From: Marinilongibacter aquaticus
GTDB taxonomy: Bacteria; Bacteroidota; Bacteroidia; Cytophagales; Spirosomataceae
Assembly (NCBI RefSeq): GCF_020149935.1
Contig: NZ_CP083757.1
Location: 186,001 to 250,000, forward strand
DNA: 64,000 bases
Direction of reading: 5' to 3'
Shown: positions 9,921-19,108 of the stretch, piece after piece
Layout: each line of letters opens with the position of its first letter
Position numbering within the stretch: the stretch's first letter is position 1
Translations under genes and position numbers: made by a program
Notes under the pieces: model-generated
What the model was told of the DNA's origin: nothing
The model's input: the letters and a program-made list of their open reading frames with translations, nothing else
The model's database searches: none

Positions 9921-9929
9921 GTCGGCTTG

Positions 9930-10805
9930 TCAAAGGCCATAGGTTTTCCTGCTGTATGCTCTGGGCGACAGCCCTGTAATTTTTTTGAACGTCCGAGAAA
10001 AGTGGGCGAGGTTGCGAAAGCCCGTTCGTTCGGCTATTTCTGAATAAGAGGCCGTGCTGGTCTGCATTAAATTTCGAGCCCTTTCTATTCGTTTTTCATG
10101 AATAAAGGCCAAGGGCCGTATGCCCGTATGTTTTTCAAAAAGCCGTGAAAAATACACTTCGTTCAAATTGGAACGTTTGGCCAAGGCATTGACCGAAAGC
10201 GGCAAGTGTAAATTGGTGACGATGTGACGAATGGTTTCGGTGACAGTATGGGGAATGGAAATGGGCTCTTTTTTGTGGAAAAGCTCGGGAACGGCGAAAC
10301 GCGACATCATTTGCAAAAGTAAGCCCTGTGTTTCAAGAAATACGGGCAGGCTTTGTTTGTCGTTCAGTTCTTGGTATTCTTTGAAATAAATTTCCTTTTC
10401 ATACACGCTGGGGTTGTCCGAGCGGTTGATTCCCCTGTCTGGATTGATTTCAACCAGCCTTTCGAAATTGTGCAAATCCCTTTCTTCCGCTTTTATTTTG
10501 ATCACCGAATTGTAATTGGGATACAAGCTGGAGCCATCGGGCGAAGTTTCGAAAAATTGCACAAAATACTGGTCTAAACTGTAGCTGCAATACAGATTAC
10601 AGAGCGTGTATGCTGGGATAAAGTACAAGTGCCCAGCTTCAAGTTTTATACTTTTTTCCGTGTTTGAAATCTCGCCTTCTCCTTTGCATATCAGGTATAT
10701 ACGGTGATAAGGACTGACCACATTCTTAAAATTCCATCTTTTGTCGAGCGATACATTGTCGACATTGAGCAAAGAAAAACTGTGTTTCAACACACGGTGA
10801 TGCAT
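9930..10805 (-). CDS. AraC family transcriptional regulator
   Basis: A 291-residue AraC/XylS regulator. An N-terminal cupin-like sensing part contains KNVVSPYHRIYLICKGEGEI. The C-terminal double helix-turn-helix spans about residues 195-290, with LSVNALAKRSNLNEVYFSRL as the first and YSEIAERTGFRNLAHFSRTF as the second recognition unit. The frame extends upstream to 10979, but those 58 residues are not family-like, so the ATG at 10805 is preferred. It is divergent from the fucosidase gene with a roughly 257 bp control region between them, so it probably regulates the fucosidase-dehydrogenase-beta-helix genes. Confidence 0.88.
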   Translation of the reverse strand: MHHRVLKHSFSLLNVDNVSLDKRWNFKNVVSPYHRIYLICKGEGEISNTEKSIKLEAGHLYFIPAYTLCNLYCSYSLDQYFVQFFETSPDGSSLYPNYNSVIKIKAEERDLHNFERLVEINPDRGINRSDNPSVYEKEIYFKEYQELNDKQSLPVFLETQGLLLQMMSRFAVPELFHKKEPISIPHTVTETIRHIVTNLHLPLSVNALAKRSNLNEVYFSRLFEKHTGIRPLAFIHEKRIERARNLMQTSTASYSEIAERTGFRNLAHFSRTFKKITGLSPRAYSRKTYGL

Positions 10806-11062
10806 AAGGGATGTGTTTTCATATGGAAAGCTAAGAAAAGTATTTTTTGGATAAAAAAAGGTTTGAAAACGATAAAAATATTGTTTGGCGAAAGGATAGT
10901 TTTGAAACAGATTTTTGTCCCTCGATTCACCCCTAATGTAAGTGCCGAACTGTAAAAGGCATTGAGAAGAGCTGTACAACAGAAAAACGCAAAGAGGTCT
11001 TGGGCAATTGGAGCTTGAATAAGCCCAATCGGATCGAATTTTAAGTTGAAAAATAGAAAGAC

Positions 11063-12607
11063 ATGAAAAAACGAATTATCTGTGTTTGGATGCTGTGCAC
11101 AGTGTGCATAGGACAAATTGTACAGGCTCAATCGCTTGATTTACCGATGGCCGAAGGACCCTTCAAGCCGAGCGATGCTTCATTGCAAGAGTACGCCTAT
11201 CCAGAATGGTTTCGCGACGCCAAATTCGGAATTTGGTCGCATTGGGGGCCACAGGCTGTTCCGCGTCAAGGCGATTGGTATGCCCGCAATATGTATATTG
11301 GAGCCTACAAAGACAAGGAGGGGCACATGCACGAGGCCAGTGAGCAATATCAACACCATTTGGAGCATTACGGACATCCTTCCAAATTTGGTTACAAAGA
11401 CATTATTCCGCTTTGGAAAGCCGAAAGGTGGAATCCTGAAAAACTGATGAAATTGTACAAAAGAGTAGGGGCCAAGTATTTTGTGAGTATGGGTACACAC
11501 CACGACAATTTTTTTCTCTGGAACTCCAAATTGAACAAATGGAATGCGGTGAACATGGGACCCAAAAAAGATGTAGTGGGGCTTTGGCAAAAGGCCGCGA
11601 AAAAAGAGGGACTTTTCTTTGGGGTTTCCGAGCATTTGGGAGCGAGCTATACCTGGTATCAAAAAGCACATCAAGCCGATCAACTTGGTGAAATGGCCGG
11701 GGTTCCTTACGACGGGCAAAACTCTGCGTATTGGGATTTGTATCATGAACCTACTGAGCCGGGCGATACGGGCTGGTACACAAACAATCCTAAATTTCAG
11801 AAAGAATGGTATGACCGCATTCGCGAATTGATCGACAATTACCACCCCGATTTGTTGTATAGCGACGGAGCCTTGCCTTTTGGCAACGACGTGGGCCGCA
11901 GTTTGATCGCTCATTATTACAATCAAGGGGCTCAAAACGGTGTGGTGTACAATTGCAAAGAAAGGTCGGACGGAAGATGGGTGGCCGATTTTGAACGCGG
12001 TTCGGCCGACGGCATTCAGAAATATCCTTGGCAAACCGACACTTCCATTGGCGACTGGTATTACCGCACGGGGCAGAAATACAAAAGTGCAAAAGAGGTG
12101 GTGCAAATGTTGGTGGACATTGTGAGCAAAAACGGAAATTTGTTGCTCAATGTCGTACAAACACCGGAAGGCGACCTGGAGAAAGATGTATTGGATATTT
12201 TGGAGGGCATTGCCCTTTGGATGGATGACAACGGAGAGGCCATCTATGGCACAAGGCCGTGGAAAGTATTTGGAGAAGGCCCTTCTCTTGGTGGTCCGGA
12301 AGAAAAATCTCAATTTCACCACATCGCCAATGCGGTGAAAGATGTACGCGAGTATTTGCCCGGCGATTTGCGGTTTACAATAAAGGGCAATGAATTGTTT
12401 GTGTTCAATATGGAAAAATCGGAGGGGCCGATTACAATTAAATCCTTGGGTTTGAAAACGGCCACGGGCCAAAAGGTAAAGTCGGTGAAATTATTGGGCT
12501 CGAAAGAGAAAATCGAGTGGACACAAAACGACGAAGTATTGCGGATTGAACAACCAAAAGATTTGCCCAAATACGATACCGCGGTATTCGCTTTGGAATT
12601 GAATTGA
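11063..12607 (+). CDS. GH29 alpha-L-fucosidase, secreted
   Basis: A 514-residue glycoside hydrolase family 29 enzyme releasing alpha-linked L-fucose. The signal peptide ends near IGQIVQAQ. The barrel begins with WFRDAKFGIWSHWGPQAVPR, a hallmark of the family. It continues with KYFVSMGTHHDNFFLWNSKL and PDLLYSDGALPFGNDVGR, where the Asp of YSDG is in the position of the catalytic nucleophile, and a later GNLLLNVVQTPEGDLE. A short beta-sandwich closes the protein. The stop codon overlaps the upstream extension of the following dehydrogenase frame, so the two are co-transcribed. Its presence is the main reason to propose a fucose-containing substrate for the locus. Confidence 0.93.
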   Translation: MKKRIICVWMLCTVCIGQIVQAQSLDLPMAEGPFKPSDASLQEYAYPEWFRDAKFGIWSHWGPQAVPRQGDWYARNMYIGAYKDKEGHMHEASEQYQHHLEHYGHPSKFGYKDIIPLWKAERWNPEKLMKLYKRVGAKYFVSMGTHHDNFFLWNSKLNKWNAVNMGPKKDVVGLWQKAAKKEGLFFGVSEHLGASYTWYQKAHQADQLGEMAGVPYDGQNSAYWDLYHEPTEPGDTGWYTNNPKFQKEWYDRIRELIDNYHPDLLYSDGALPFGNDVGRSLIAHYYNQGAQNGVVYNCKERSDGRWVADFERGSADGIQKYPWQTDTSIGDWYYRTGQKYKSAKEVVQMLVDIVSKNGNLLLNVVQTPEGDLEKDVLDILEGIALWMDDNGEAIYGTRPWKVFGEGPSLGGPEEKSQFHHIANAVKDVREYLPGDLRFTIKGNELFVFNMEKSEGPITIKSLGLKTATGQKVKSVKLLGSKEKIEWTQNDEVLRIEQPKDLPKYDTAVFALELN

Positions 12608-12624
12608 ATAAGAAAACAACAAAA

Positions 12625-13608
12625 ATGAGAGCTTTAAGGCTAAATGAACCGGGTCAATTTGCATGGACTGAACTGGACAAACCCGAACTGAAGTCGGAGG
12701 GTGAGGTGTTGGTGAAAATCAAGGCCATCGGTATATGCGGTACCGATATTCACGCGTATCACGGGCGTCAACCTTTTTTCTCGTATCCTCGCATTTTAGG
12801 GCATGAGCTGGGTGTTGAGGTGATTGAAATTGGCAAGAATGTGACAGGCCTGCAAGTGGGTGATCGCTGTGCCGTTGAGCCTTATCTGAATTGCGGGAAA
12901 TGCCATTCGTGCAAAAAGGGGAAATCGAATTGTTGTGAAAATTTGCAGGTTTTGGGGGTACACACCGATGGCGGCATGACCGAATATATGTGTTTGCCCG
13001 CGGATAAGCTCCATAAATCAAATCAGCTGCGTGTAGAAGAGTTGGCGGTGGTCGAAACCTATGGCATTGGTTGTCATGCGGTGGCCCGTGCGGATGTGCA
13101 GCCCAGTGATAAGGTTTTGGTGATCGGAGCCGGACCAATTGGGATTACAGCCATTGATTTTGCTCAAATTGCGGGGGCCGAAGTGCACGTAATGGATATC
13201 AATACAGACCGCCTGGCCTTTTGCCAAGAGCACGGAAAGGGTAAAGGGTTTCTGCAAGCGGCTCCGGATGAGCACAGTTACGATGTGGTTTTCGATGCCA
13301 CAGGACATCCAGAAAGTATGAAACAGGCCTTGAAATACATTGCCCATGGCGGTAAATTGGTATTCATTGGTTTGTTTCAAGGCGATTACAGTTTTCACGA
13401 TCCTTATTTTCATAAGAAGGAAACGACTTTATTGTCATCCCGAAATGCGTTGCCCAGCGATTTCAAGAGAATAATCGATTTGATTGAAAAGGGGCAATTG
13501 GATTTAAGTCCTTTTATTTCTGAAGAAGTGGATTTCAAAAATGCTCCCGCTTTTTTTACCGAGATCTCCCACAAGAAAAACCTGATTAAGGGCGTCATTC
13601 GGATGTGA
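12625..13608 (+). CDS. Zinc-dependent alcohol dehydrogenase (sugar/polyol dehydrogenase type)
   Basis: A 327-residue medium-chain dehydrogenase. It has the catalytic-zinc motif GICGTDIHAYHG and GHELGVEVIEIG, four structural-zinc cysteines in NCGKCHSCKKGKSNCC, and the NAD-binding VLVIGAGPIGITAIDFAQ. The frame opens at a TTG at 12604 overlapping the fucosidase stop, but the ATG at 12625 (MRALRLNEPGQF) is the family-like start. Relatives act on threonine, sorbitol, L-galactonate or L-fucose. Directly after a fucosidase gene, oxidation of the released sugar or its lactone/acid product is a reasonable inference but not shown by the sequence. Confidence 0.88.
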   Translation: MRALRLNEPGQFAWTELDKPELKSEGEVLVKIKAIGICGTDIHAYHGRQPFFSYPRILGHELGVEVIEIGKNVTGLQVGDRCAVEPYLNCGKCHSCKKGKSNCCENLQVLGVHTDGGMTEYMCLPADKLHKSNQLRVEELAVVETYGIGCHAVARADVQPSDKVLVIGAGPIGITAIDFAQIAGAEVHVMDINTDRLAFCQEHGKGKGFLQAAPDEHSYDVVFDATGHPESMKQALKYIAHGGKLVFIGLFQGDYSFHDPYFHKKETTLLSSRNALPSDFKRIIDLIEKGQLDLSPFISEEVDFKNAPAFFTEISHKKNLIKGVIRM

Positions 13609-13626
13609 TGTGCCCGATTTTTGATT

Positions 13627-15996
13627 ATGAAAAAAATACTGTTGTCGCTCTTTGTTTTTGGTGTGCAATGTACGCTGTTGGCCCAAACCAGTTACTTTGT
13701 ATCCAACAATGGAAACGACACATACGACGGTTCTTTGGAAACGCCTTTCAAAACAATTTCGAAAGCACTGGCACTGGCTCGTGGCACCGAGGGCGATGTA
13801 CAGGTGTATATACGCGAAGGCCAATACCATTTGAGCCGTCCACTGGTGTTTACTTCAGAAGACGGCCATGCCGAAAAGCATCTCTTGTTGAGTGCATATT
13901 CCGATGAAAGGGTAGTACTCAGCGGTGGGGTGGATTTGCAGTTGAATTGGCAGCCTTACCGCGATGGAATAATGAAAGCCGAGATGCAGCAGGATGTGCC
14001 TATGGATATGCTGACCGTGAATGGTGAAATCAGGCACATGGCGAGGTATCCGAATTACGATTCTACTGCCGTGCGATTCAACGGTACATCGGCCGAGGCC
14101 ACCTCAGAAGAACGCATACGCACGTGGAAGAATCCCAAAGGAGGCTTTTTGCACGCAATGCATGTGTCGGATTGGGGCGATTTTCATTACCGTATGGAAG
14201 GGAAAGACGAACAGGGCCATTTAAAATTGGAAGGCGGTTGGCAAAACAACAGGCAATATGGGCTGCACAAAGAAAACCGAATGGTCGAGAATATTTTTGA
14301 AGAACTCGATGCCCCCGGAGAGTGGTTTTATGATGCAGAAAAGCGGCTGGTCTATTATTTCCCATTGCCTGAAGAGGATTTGGGAAATGCCCAAGTGGAA
14401 GTGGCCAATTTGAAACACCTGATCGAGTTTAGAGGAACAAGGGCTCAACCTGTAGAAAATATAGAGATCAAAGGACTGGAATTGACGCAGACGGCTCGCA
14501 CTTTTATGGAAAAGTATGAACCGCTTTTGCGTTCAGATTGGACGGTGTACCGAGGTGCGGCTGTATTCTTCGAGGGTACGGAAAATTGCAAATTGACTGC
14601 TTGTTATTTGCACAATTTGGGCGGGAATGCCGTGTTTTTCTCAAACTATAACCGAAACTCAGGCGTTTCAGGATCTCATTTCACAGAAATCGGTGCGAGT
14701 GCCATTTGCTTCGTCGGCGATCCTGCGGCGGTGCGTTCCCCGTCTTTCGAATACAGTGAGTTTGTAGCTAAAGCCGAAATGGATCGCGAGCGTGGTCACA
14801 AAACTGACAATTACCCTGCCCATTGCTTTGTGCACGACAATTTGATTCATCGCATAGGTTTGTTTGAAAAGCAGATTACAGGTGTTGAGCTGTCCATGAG
14901 TCAGTACATAAGGGTAAGCCACAACAGTATATACGATGTGCCGCGTGCGGGCATCAATATTAGTGAAGGCACTTGGGGCGGGCACATTATCGAATACAAC
15001 GACGTGTTTGATACCGTGAAAGAAACGGGTGATCACGGAGCATTTAATTCTTGGGGTCGGGATCGTTTTTGGCATCCCAATCGGAATGAGATGAACGCTC
15101 TCGCGGCAAGCGAACCCAACCTCATTTTGGCCGATGCAATGGCTACTGTGCACATTCGAAACAACCGTTTTCGGTGTGATAGAGGATGGGATATCGATTT
15201 GGATGATGGATCGAGCAATTACCGCATTTACAATAATTTGTGCTTAAATGGCGGCATCAAATTACGAGAGGGTTTTTACCGTATAGTGGAAAACAACATT
15301 ATGGTCAACAACACTTTTCATCCTCACGTATGGTTTCAGCAGAGTGGCGACGTGTTCACAAGAAATATCGTGATGAGTCCTTATCAGCCCATTCAAGTGC
15401 CGTATTGGGGGAAAATGGTCGATTACAATGTGTTTACGGATGAAGAGGGTTTGGCACAAGCTGCGGAACGGAAGACCGATGAGCACTCTGTAGTATATCC
15501 CGTACATTTTGTTGACCCTATAAAGGGAGATTATTCGGTTTCGCAGATGGATTCAACGGTGTTTCGGATGGGTTTTCAAAACTTCGACATGCAGCATTTT
15601 GGTGTACTCTCGCCCAATTTGAAGCGTATGGCCAGAGAGCCTCGAATGTCCATTCCATTGATGAATGAGGCGGGTACAGAAGACGAGCGAGTAGTTTGGT
15701 CAGGTTTTAAAGTGAAAAACCTGAATACCTTGGGTGAGCGTTCGGCTACGGGGATGGATAGTGAACGCGGGGTTTATGTTGTGGCTTTGATGGAATTCCA
15801 TAGTGCGTTGCGAGATTACCTGCAAGCCAATGATGTGATTCTCGAATTGGCAGGAATGCCTATAAATACCTTGAGCGATTTGAAATCGGCACTTTTGCAA
15901 ATAGAGGGAAAACAAACGGTTGAAATGCTCATATTCAGAAACCAGAAGGCGAATAGAATGCAAATCCCAGCCGATATTTTAAAGAAAATAGACTGA
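13627..15996 (+). CDS. Secreted right-handed parallel beta-helix protein with C-terminal PDZ module
   Basis: A 789-residue exported protein with a signal peptide ending LLAQ. The opening SYFVSNNGNDTYDGSLETPF followed by FKTISKAL is the typical start of pectate-lyase-like beta-helix enzymes. Repeated short coils are seen through residues 230-600 (for example IEIKGLELTQTARTF, NCKLTACYLHNLGGNAVFFS, HIIEYNDVFDTVKETGDHGA). The last 90 residues (RGVYVVALMEFHSALRDYLQ, then ANDVILELAGMPINTLSDLK) are PDZ-like. The overall build suggests a glycan-active enzyme; GH141, which includes a fucosidase, is one beta-helix family worth comparing. The ATG at 13627 is preferred over a TTG at 13621. It starts 18 bp after the dehydrogenase, hence the same operon. 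Confidence 0.85.
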   Translation: MKKILLSLFVFGVQCTLLAQTSYFVSNNGNDTYDGSLETPFKTISKALALARGTEGDVQVYIREGQYHLSRPLVFTSEDGHAEKHLLLSAYSDERVVLSGGVDLQLNWQPYRDGIMKAEMQQDVPMDMLTVNGEIRHMARYPNYDSTAVRFNGTSAEATSEERIRTWKNPKGGFLHAMHVSDWGDFHYRMEGKDEQGHLKLEGGWQNNRQYGLHKENRMVENIFEELDAPGEWFYDAEKRLVYYFPLPEEDLGNAQVEVANLKHLIEFRGTRAQPVENIEIKGLELTQTARTFMEKYEPLLRSDWTVYRGAAVFFEGTENCKLTACYLHNLGGNAVFFSNYNRNSGVSGSHFTEIGASAICFVGDPAAVRSPSFEYSEFVAKAEMDRERGHKTDNYPAHCFVHDNLIHRIGLFEKQITGVELSMSQYIRVSHNSIYDVPRAGINISEGTWGGHIIEYNDVFDTVKETGDHGAFNSWGRDRFWHPNRNEMNALAASEPNLILADAMATVHIRNNRFRCDRGWDIDLDDGSSNYRIYNNLCLNGGIKLREGFYRIVENNIMVNNTFHPHVWFQQSGDVFTRNIVMSPYQPIQVPYWGKMVDYNVFTDEEGLAQAAERKTDEHSVVYPVHFVDPIKGDYSVSQMDSTVFRMGFQNFDMQHFGVLSPNLKRMAREPRMSIPLMNEAGTEDERVVWSGFKVKNLNTLGERSATGMDSERGVYVVALMEFHSALRDYLQANDVILELAGMPINTLSDLKSALLQIEGKQTVEMLIFRNQKANRMQIPADILKKID

Positions 15997-16384
15997 TTTG
16001 GCCTGGGCTAAACTAAACCTGAGTCCGGGGAAATGAGCATTAAATTCATGTAAGCTCGCTCGCATTTCGTGTCTAGAATGAAATCCCAACTTTAAATTTT
16101 TCTATTCCTATTATTGGATACAATTTCTTAATGCTCCCAAAGCATGCGGGCAATTTCTATGGTCTTATTTTTGAACACAACCAGACCATTTTTATTGAAT
16201 ATATGAAGCACATTTCTGGCCTGCACAGGCCAATAAGTCTAAGAAGAAGTGTACAAAATTCAATTAAACTATTTTCGGAATTGCTTTTGAAGGGGCCAAT
16301 TAAAGATGAGTTTATGGCCAGAACGCCGTGCCCTGGAGAGAACCTTAACAACAAACCTGAATCAAACACAAATAGGATTGCCAA
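15997..16384. other. Intergenic region without a convincing gene
   Basis: 388 bp between the beta-helix and GDPD genes. An 85-codon plus-strand frame (16131-16388) runs into the GDPD start but shows no family features or signal, and is not called. No strong hairpin is seen, so the GDPD gene may still be read from the upstream operon. Confidence 0.5.
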
Positions 16385-17884
16385 ATGAGTACTAGATTGA
16401 AATTTCTTTTTTTATGCTGTGTCTGCTGCTTTCCGAGTTTGCAAGCACAGCAAATAGAGTTAGTCGTTCACCGTGGAGCCAATCGGCATGCTCCAGAAAA
16501 TACCATGACCGCAATTGAAAAAGCCTATGCATTGGGAGCCCAATGGGTAGAGATTGATGTCCGTCAGAATAAAGACGGGGTCTTTTACGACTTCCACGAC
16601 AGCACCGTAGACCGCACTACAGATGGGACGGGACCTTTCGGCTCCTTGTCGAATGAAGAAATTGCCCAATTGGATGCAGGCTCGTGGTTCCGTCATGAAT
16701 TTGCCGGAGAGAAAATCCCGACAGTGAAAGAGATTGTCGAAAAGATGAAAGGCAAAATTGGTTTTTACTTCGATTTCAAATCGGGCGATGCCAAAGCTTT
16801 TGCCCAATTGGTAAAGCAATGGGGGGTGGAAGAACAATGTTTTTTCAATGCCGATCCTGAAAACAATGCCGTGTTTTTTGAAGAAGGGATGCCCTTGAAA
16901 GTGGATGCCAACACATTGGCAGAGTTGAAAGAAATGAAGGCACGTTGGAATATGAAGTATGTGCAGATCAGTCCGCCGTACCTGAACAAAGCCTTGGTGC
17001 ACGAAGCCCACAAAATGGGGCTTAAAGTTATCCCCTATGTCAGTGGCGATCAGGTTGAAATGTATGCCGAGTGTTTGAAATACGATATCGACATGATCAA
17101 CCTCGACAATCCCGATATGTTTAGAGAAATACAGAAAAACGGCCAATTGGATATTCCCAGGTGGGTGGCTCATAGAGGAGGAGTGGTGAATGCACAATGG
17201 TCTGAATACAATCCACAGGGCATAAAGGCCACGTTTGATAGAGGCTATGCAGGGGTTGAAGTCGACATCTGGCAAACGGCGGATGGACATTTGGTGGTAC
17301 ACCATGAAAAAAGCCTAAAAGCCATGTTTGGTGTAGATAAAGCTATCGACAAGCTGACTTTGGCCGAGCTGAAGAAATTGAAAGCCTTGAATGGCGGCTA
17401 CCCCGTACTGACTTTGGAAGAACACTTGGCCTTGGTACCGGAAGATGTCATGATCATGCCAGATATCAAGACACCGGAAAATGAGCGTTCGCAAAAATTT
17501 TACGACGATATGGAAAAAGCCATATCCGCCCGACACGATTTCAGCCACTGCATTTTTATCGATGATGCGGCGAAATCGGCATTTTGGGGTAAAGCCCGCT
17601 TCGGTGTTCGCGTAGCTGACCTCATGCCTGTATACGCGAAATTCAAGAAGGGAGAAAATGTCGCTTGTCATTATTTCCTCTTCGAGCATGGCAATAAAAT
17701 AAACGCTGAGGCCGTACGGTTGGCTCAGTACATGCATATCGAGGTAATACCCACTGTCAATACCTTCCATTACCGCATGGAAGATAAGTATTTCGGTGGC
17801 AAAAGAGACATTGAAAACTTACGCAAATTGGGTGTGCGAACTTTTCAAATCGACTCGCTATACGACCATACAAATTTGGATTAA
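16385..17884 (+). CDS. Secreted tandem glycerophosphodiester phosphodiesterase (two GDPD domains)
   Basis: A 499-residue exported protein (signal peptide ending LQAQ) with two GDPD domains in a row. Domain 1 (about 25-250) has VVHRGANRHAPENTMTAIEK, WVEIDVRQNKDG, FHDSTVDRTTDGTG and FYFDFKSG. Domain 2 (about 255-495) has WVAHRGG, GVEVDIWQTADGHLVVHHEK and IMPDIKTPENE. Each keeps the HR, the E-x-D metal ligands, the second His and an acidic-x-Lys strand, so both may be active. GDPDs hydrolyse glycerophosphodiesters to glycerol 3-phosphate. It could serve phosphate or lipid-headgroup scavenging, or cleave a phosphodiester in the glycan used by the upstream locus. Confidence 0.88.
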   Translation: MSTRLKFLFLCCVCCFPSLQAQQIELVVHRGANRHAPENTMTAIEKAYALGAQWVEIDVRQNKDGVFYDFHDSTVDRTTDGTGPFGSLSNEEIAQLDAGSWFRHEFAGEKIPTVKEIVEKMKGKIGFYFDFKSGDAKAFAQLVKQWGVEEQCFFNADPENNAVFFEEGMPLKVDANTLAELKEMKARWNMKYVQISPPYLNKALVHEAHKMGLKVIPYVSGDQVEMYAECLKYDIDMINLDNPDMFREIQKNGQLDIPRWVAHRGGVVNAQWSEYNPQGIKATFDRGYAGVEVDIWQTADGHLVVHHEKSLKAMFGVDKAIDKLTLAELKKLKALNGGYPVLTLEEHLALVPEDVMIMPDIKTPENERSQKFYDDMEKAISARHDFSHCIFIDDAAKSAFWGKARFGVRVADLMPVYAKFKKGENVACHYFLFEHGNKINAEAVRLAQYMHIEVIPTVNTFHYRMEDKYFGGKRDIENLRKLGVRTFQIDSLYDHTNLD

Positions 17885-17886
17885 GT

Positions 17887-17919
17887 ATAGCCCCGGCCTT
17901 ATGGCCGGGACTATCTTTT
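17887..17919 (+). terminator. Intrinsic terminator after the GDPD gene
   Basis: A twelve-pair stem with one mismatch (atagccccggcc / ggccgggactat), loop ttat, then cttttc, starting two bases after the stop codon TAA. Confidence 0.8.
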
Positions 17920-18164
17920 CGACTCGTTTCCGGGTTTGATTTCAGCTTGCAAAAGGGCAAAAAACACCTGTCCAAGCATTATCAAACACCTGATCTGAAA
18001 AATTTGTCTGCGGTCAGATTCGCTCTACCGACATATGTTGGTACGCTCGAAAAACAAATTTGACTCAAGAATCAACTCGGTCTCAACAAATTCCTATCTC
18101 TAAAAAACGAGCACAAAGTCTCGGGTCACATTCATTTCACACAGCTTGCTTCAAGGCATATTCT

Positions 18165-18371
18165 TTAGATGGCCTCTTTTCCAAAAGGCTGCCCGTTTGG
18201 AAATTCGAGTTGTTCATGGGCTTCGGAGAAGGTGTAAAACCTTCCAAAGGCATAAACGCCGTCTAAGAAAATGTCTTTAATGGTGTCCTTCTCACCTTTT
18301 CGGGCTAATCGGACTTGACTCAAAAAAAATAATGATGAGTCTTTGATCGTAAAGGGGATTGTAGGTCTCAT
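18165..18371 (-). CDS. Possible small hypothetical protein (68 residues)
   Basis: A 68-codon frame starting MRPTIPFTIKDSSLFFLSQV and ending FGKEAI. The composition is protein-like (mixed charged and aromatic residues, KDIFLDGVYAFGRFYTF), with neither a signal peptide nor a recognised domain. It stands alone in a long gap and could be the remnant of a larger gene or chance. I do not recognise it. Confidence 0.2.
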   Translation of the reverse strand: MRPTIPFTIKDSSLFFLSQVRLARKGEKDTIKDIFLDGVYAFGRFYTFSEAHEQLEFPNGQPFGKEAI

Positions 18372-18625
18372 AGATTAACTAAATGGAAAATTTGCTTTTC
18401 TTCTAATACGTAATCGCCGAGGCGACGTCTTGGTTATTGTGAGCATTTTCATATTGCTCTGTTAAGTTATTGTTAGTTAGTTTTTACAGCTTGTATTAAG
18501 ACTCCTGTTCTTATGAAAGTCACAGAGAAGAGATCCTAATTCTGCAAATTTGCGACTTTTATTTTGTATTCACCTTATAAACAGAGAACTATGATTTATA
18601 AAAATTATTTATTTTCTTTTAGGGA

Positions 18626-18654
18626 AAAAAATATTCCTAAGAAGAATATTTTTT
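18626..18654. terminator. Perfect AT-rich inverted repeat, possible bidirectional terminator
   Basis: Eleven-base arms (aaaaaatattc / gaatatttttt) around a seven-base loop. It has A and T runs on both sides but no nearby gene end. Confidence 0.3.
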
Positions 18655-19108
18655 GCTTGTAAAATTTGAGGGGTTGATAAATTATGAATTAAGCAGAATT
18701 TAAAAATTATAAGGAAATTCATTTTATTTATGAAGTGGATTCTTTGGTTTTATGATATTATTCAATTTTCCTTTTCAGGAAAAGTTTTTTGTGCATTTCA
18801 GACGCTAACTCATGTATAGGCTTATACTACAAAAGTAACTAAATGGCCTTTCTCTATTCATTTGCCTTATAGAAGCCATATGGCGACCAATGTATTTTTT
18901 TCGGGTCGGTGATTTTCGTATCTATTGATTTGAAAATCGTTACTCGCTCAGCTCTATACGAGCTTACTTTTGTATCAAAATGAATTTGGGTATCCGCAAG
19001 CCGGATTGAATTTGAAGACCGTCTGCTTTGATTCTCTTAATGAATGCTTTGAAATTCTTTAACGCAATTTTACCTTAAACGCCGACCTTTGGTAGAAAAG
19101 CGAATAGG

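Larger units (their letters stand above)
17920..19108. other. Long AT-rich gap, almost empty
   Basis: About 1.2 kb without a convincing gene. Apart from the short minus-strand frame listed separately, it holds an AT-rich stretch (about 18380-19080) with no reading frame, and one perfect AT-rich inverted repeat. No tRNA, transposase remnant or CRISPR-like repeat is visible. Confidence 0.5.

Noticed and set aside
11180-12472. A 430-codon minus-strand frame
   Set aside because: Fully antisense to the GH29 fucosidase, which has complete family motifs and a signal peptide.
16131-16388. An 85-codon plus-strand frame before the GDPD gene
   Set aside because: No signal or domain, biased composition, and it only touches the GDPD start by chance overlap.
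18060-18266. A 68-codon plus-strand frame in the long gap
   Set aside because: No protein-like features, and it overlaps a better minus-strand frame that is itself doubtful.
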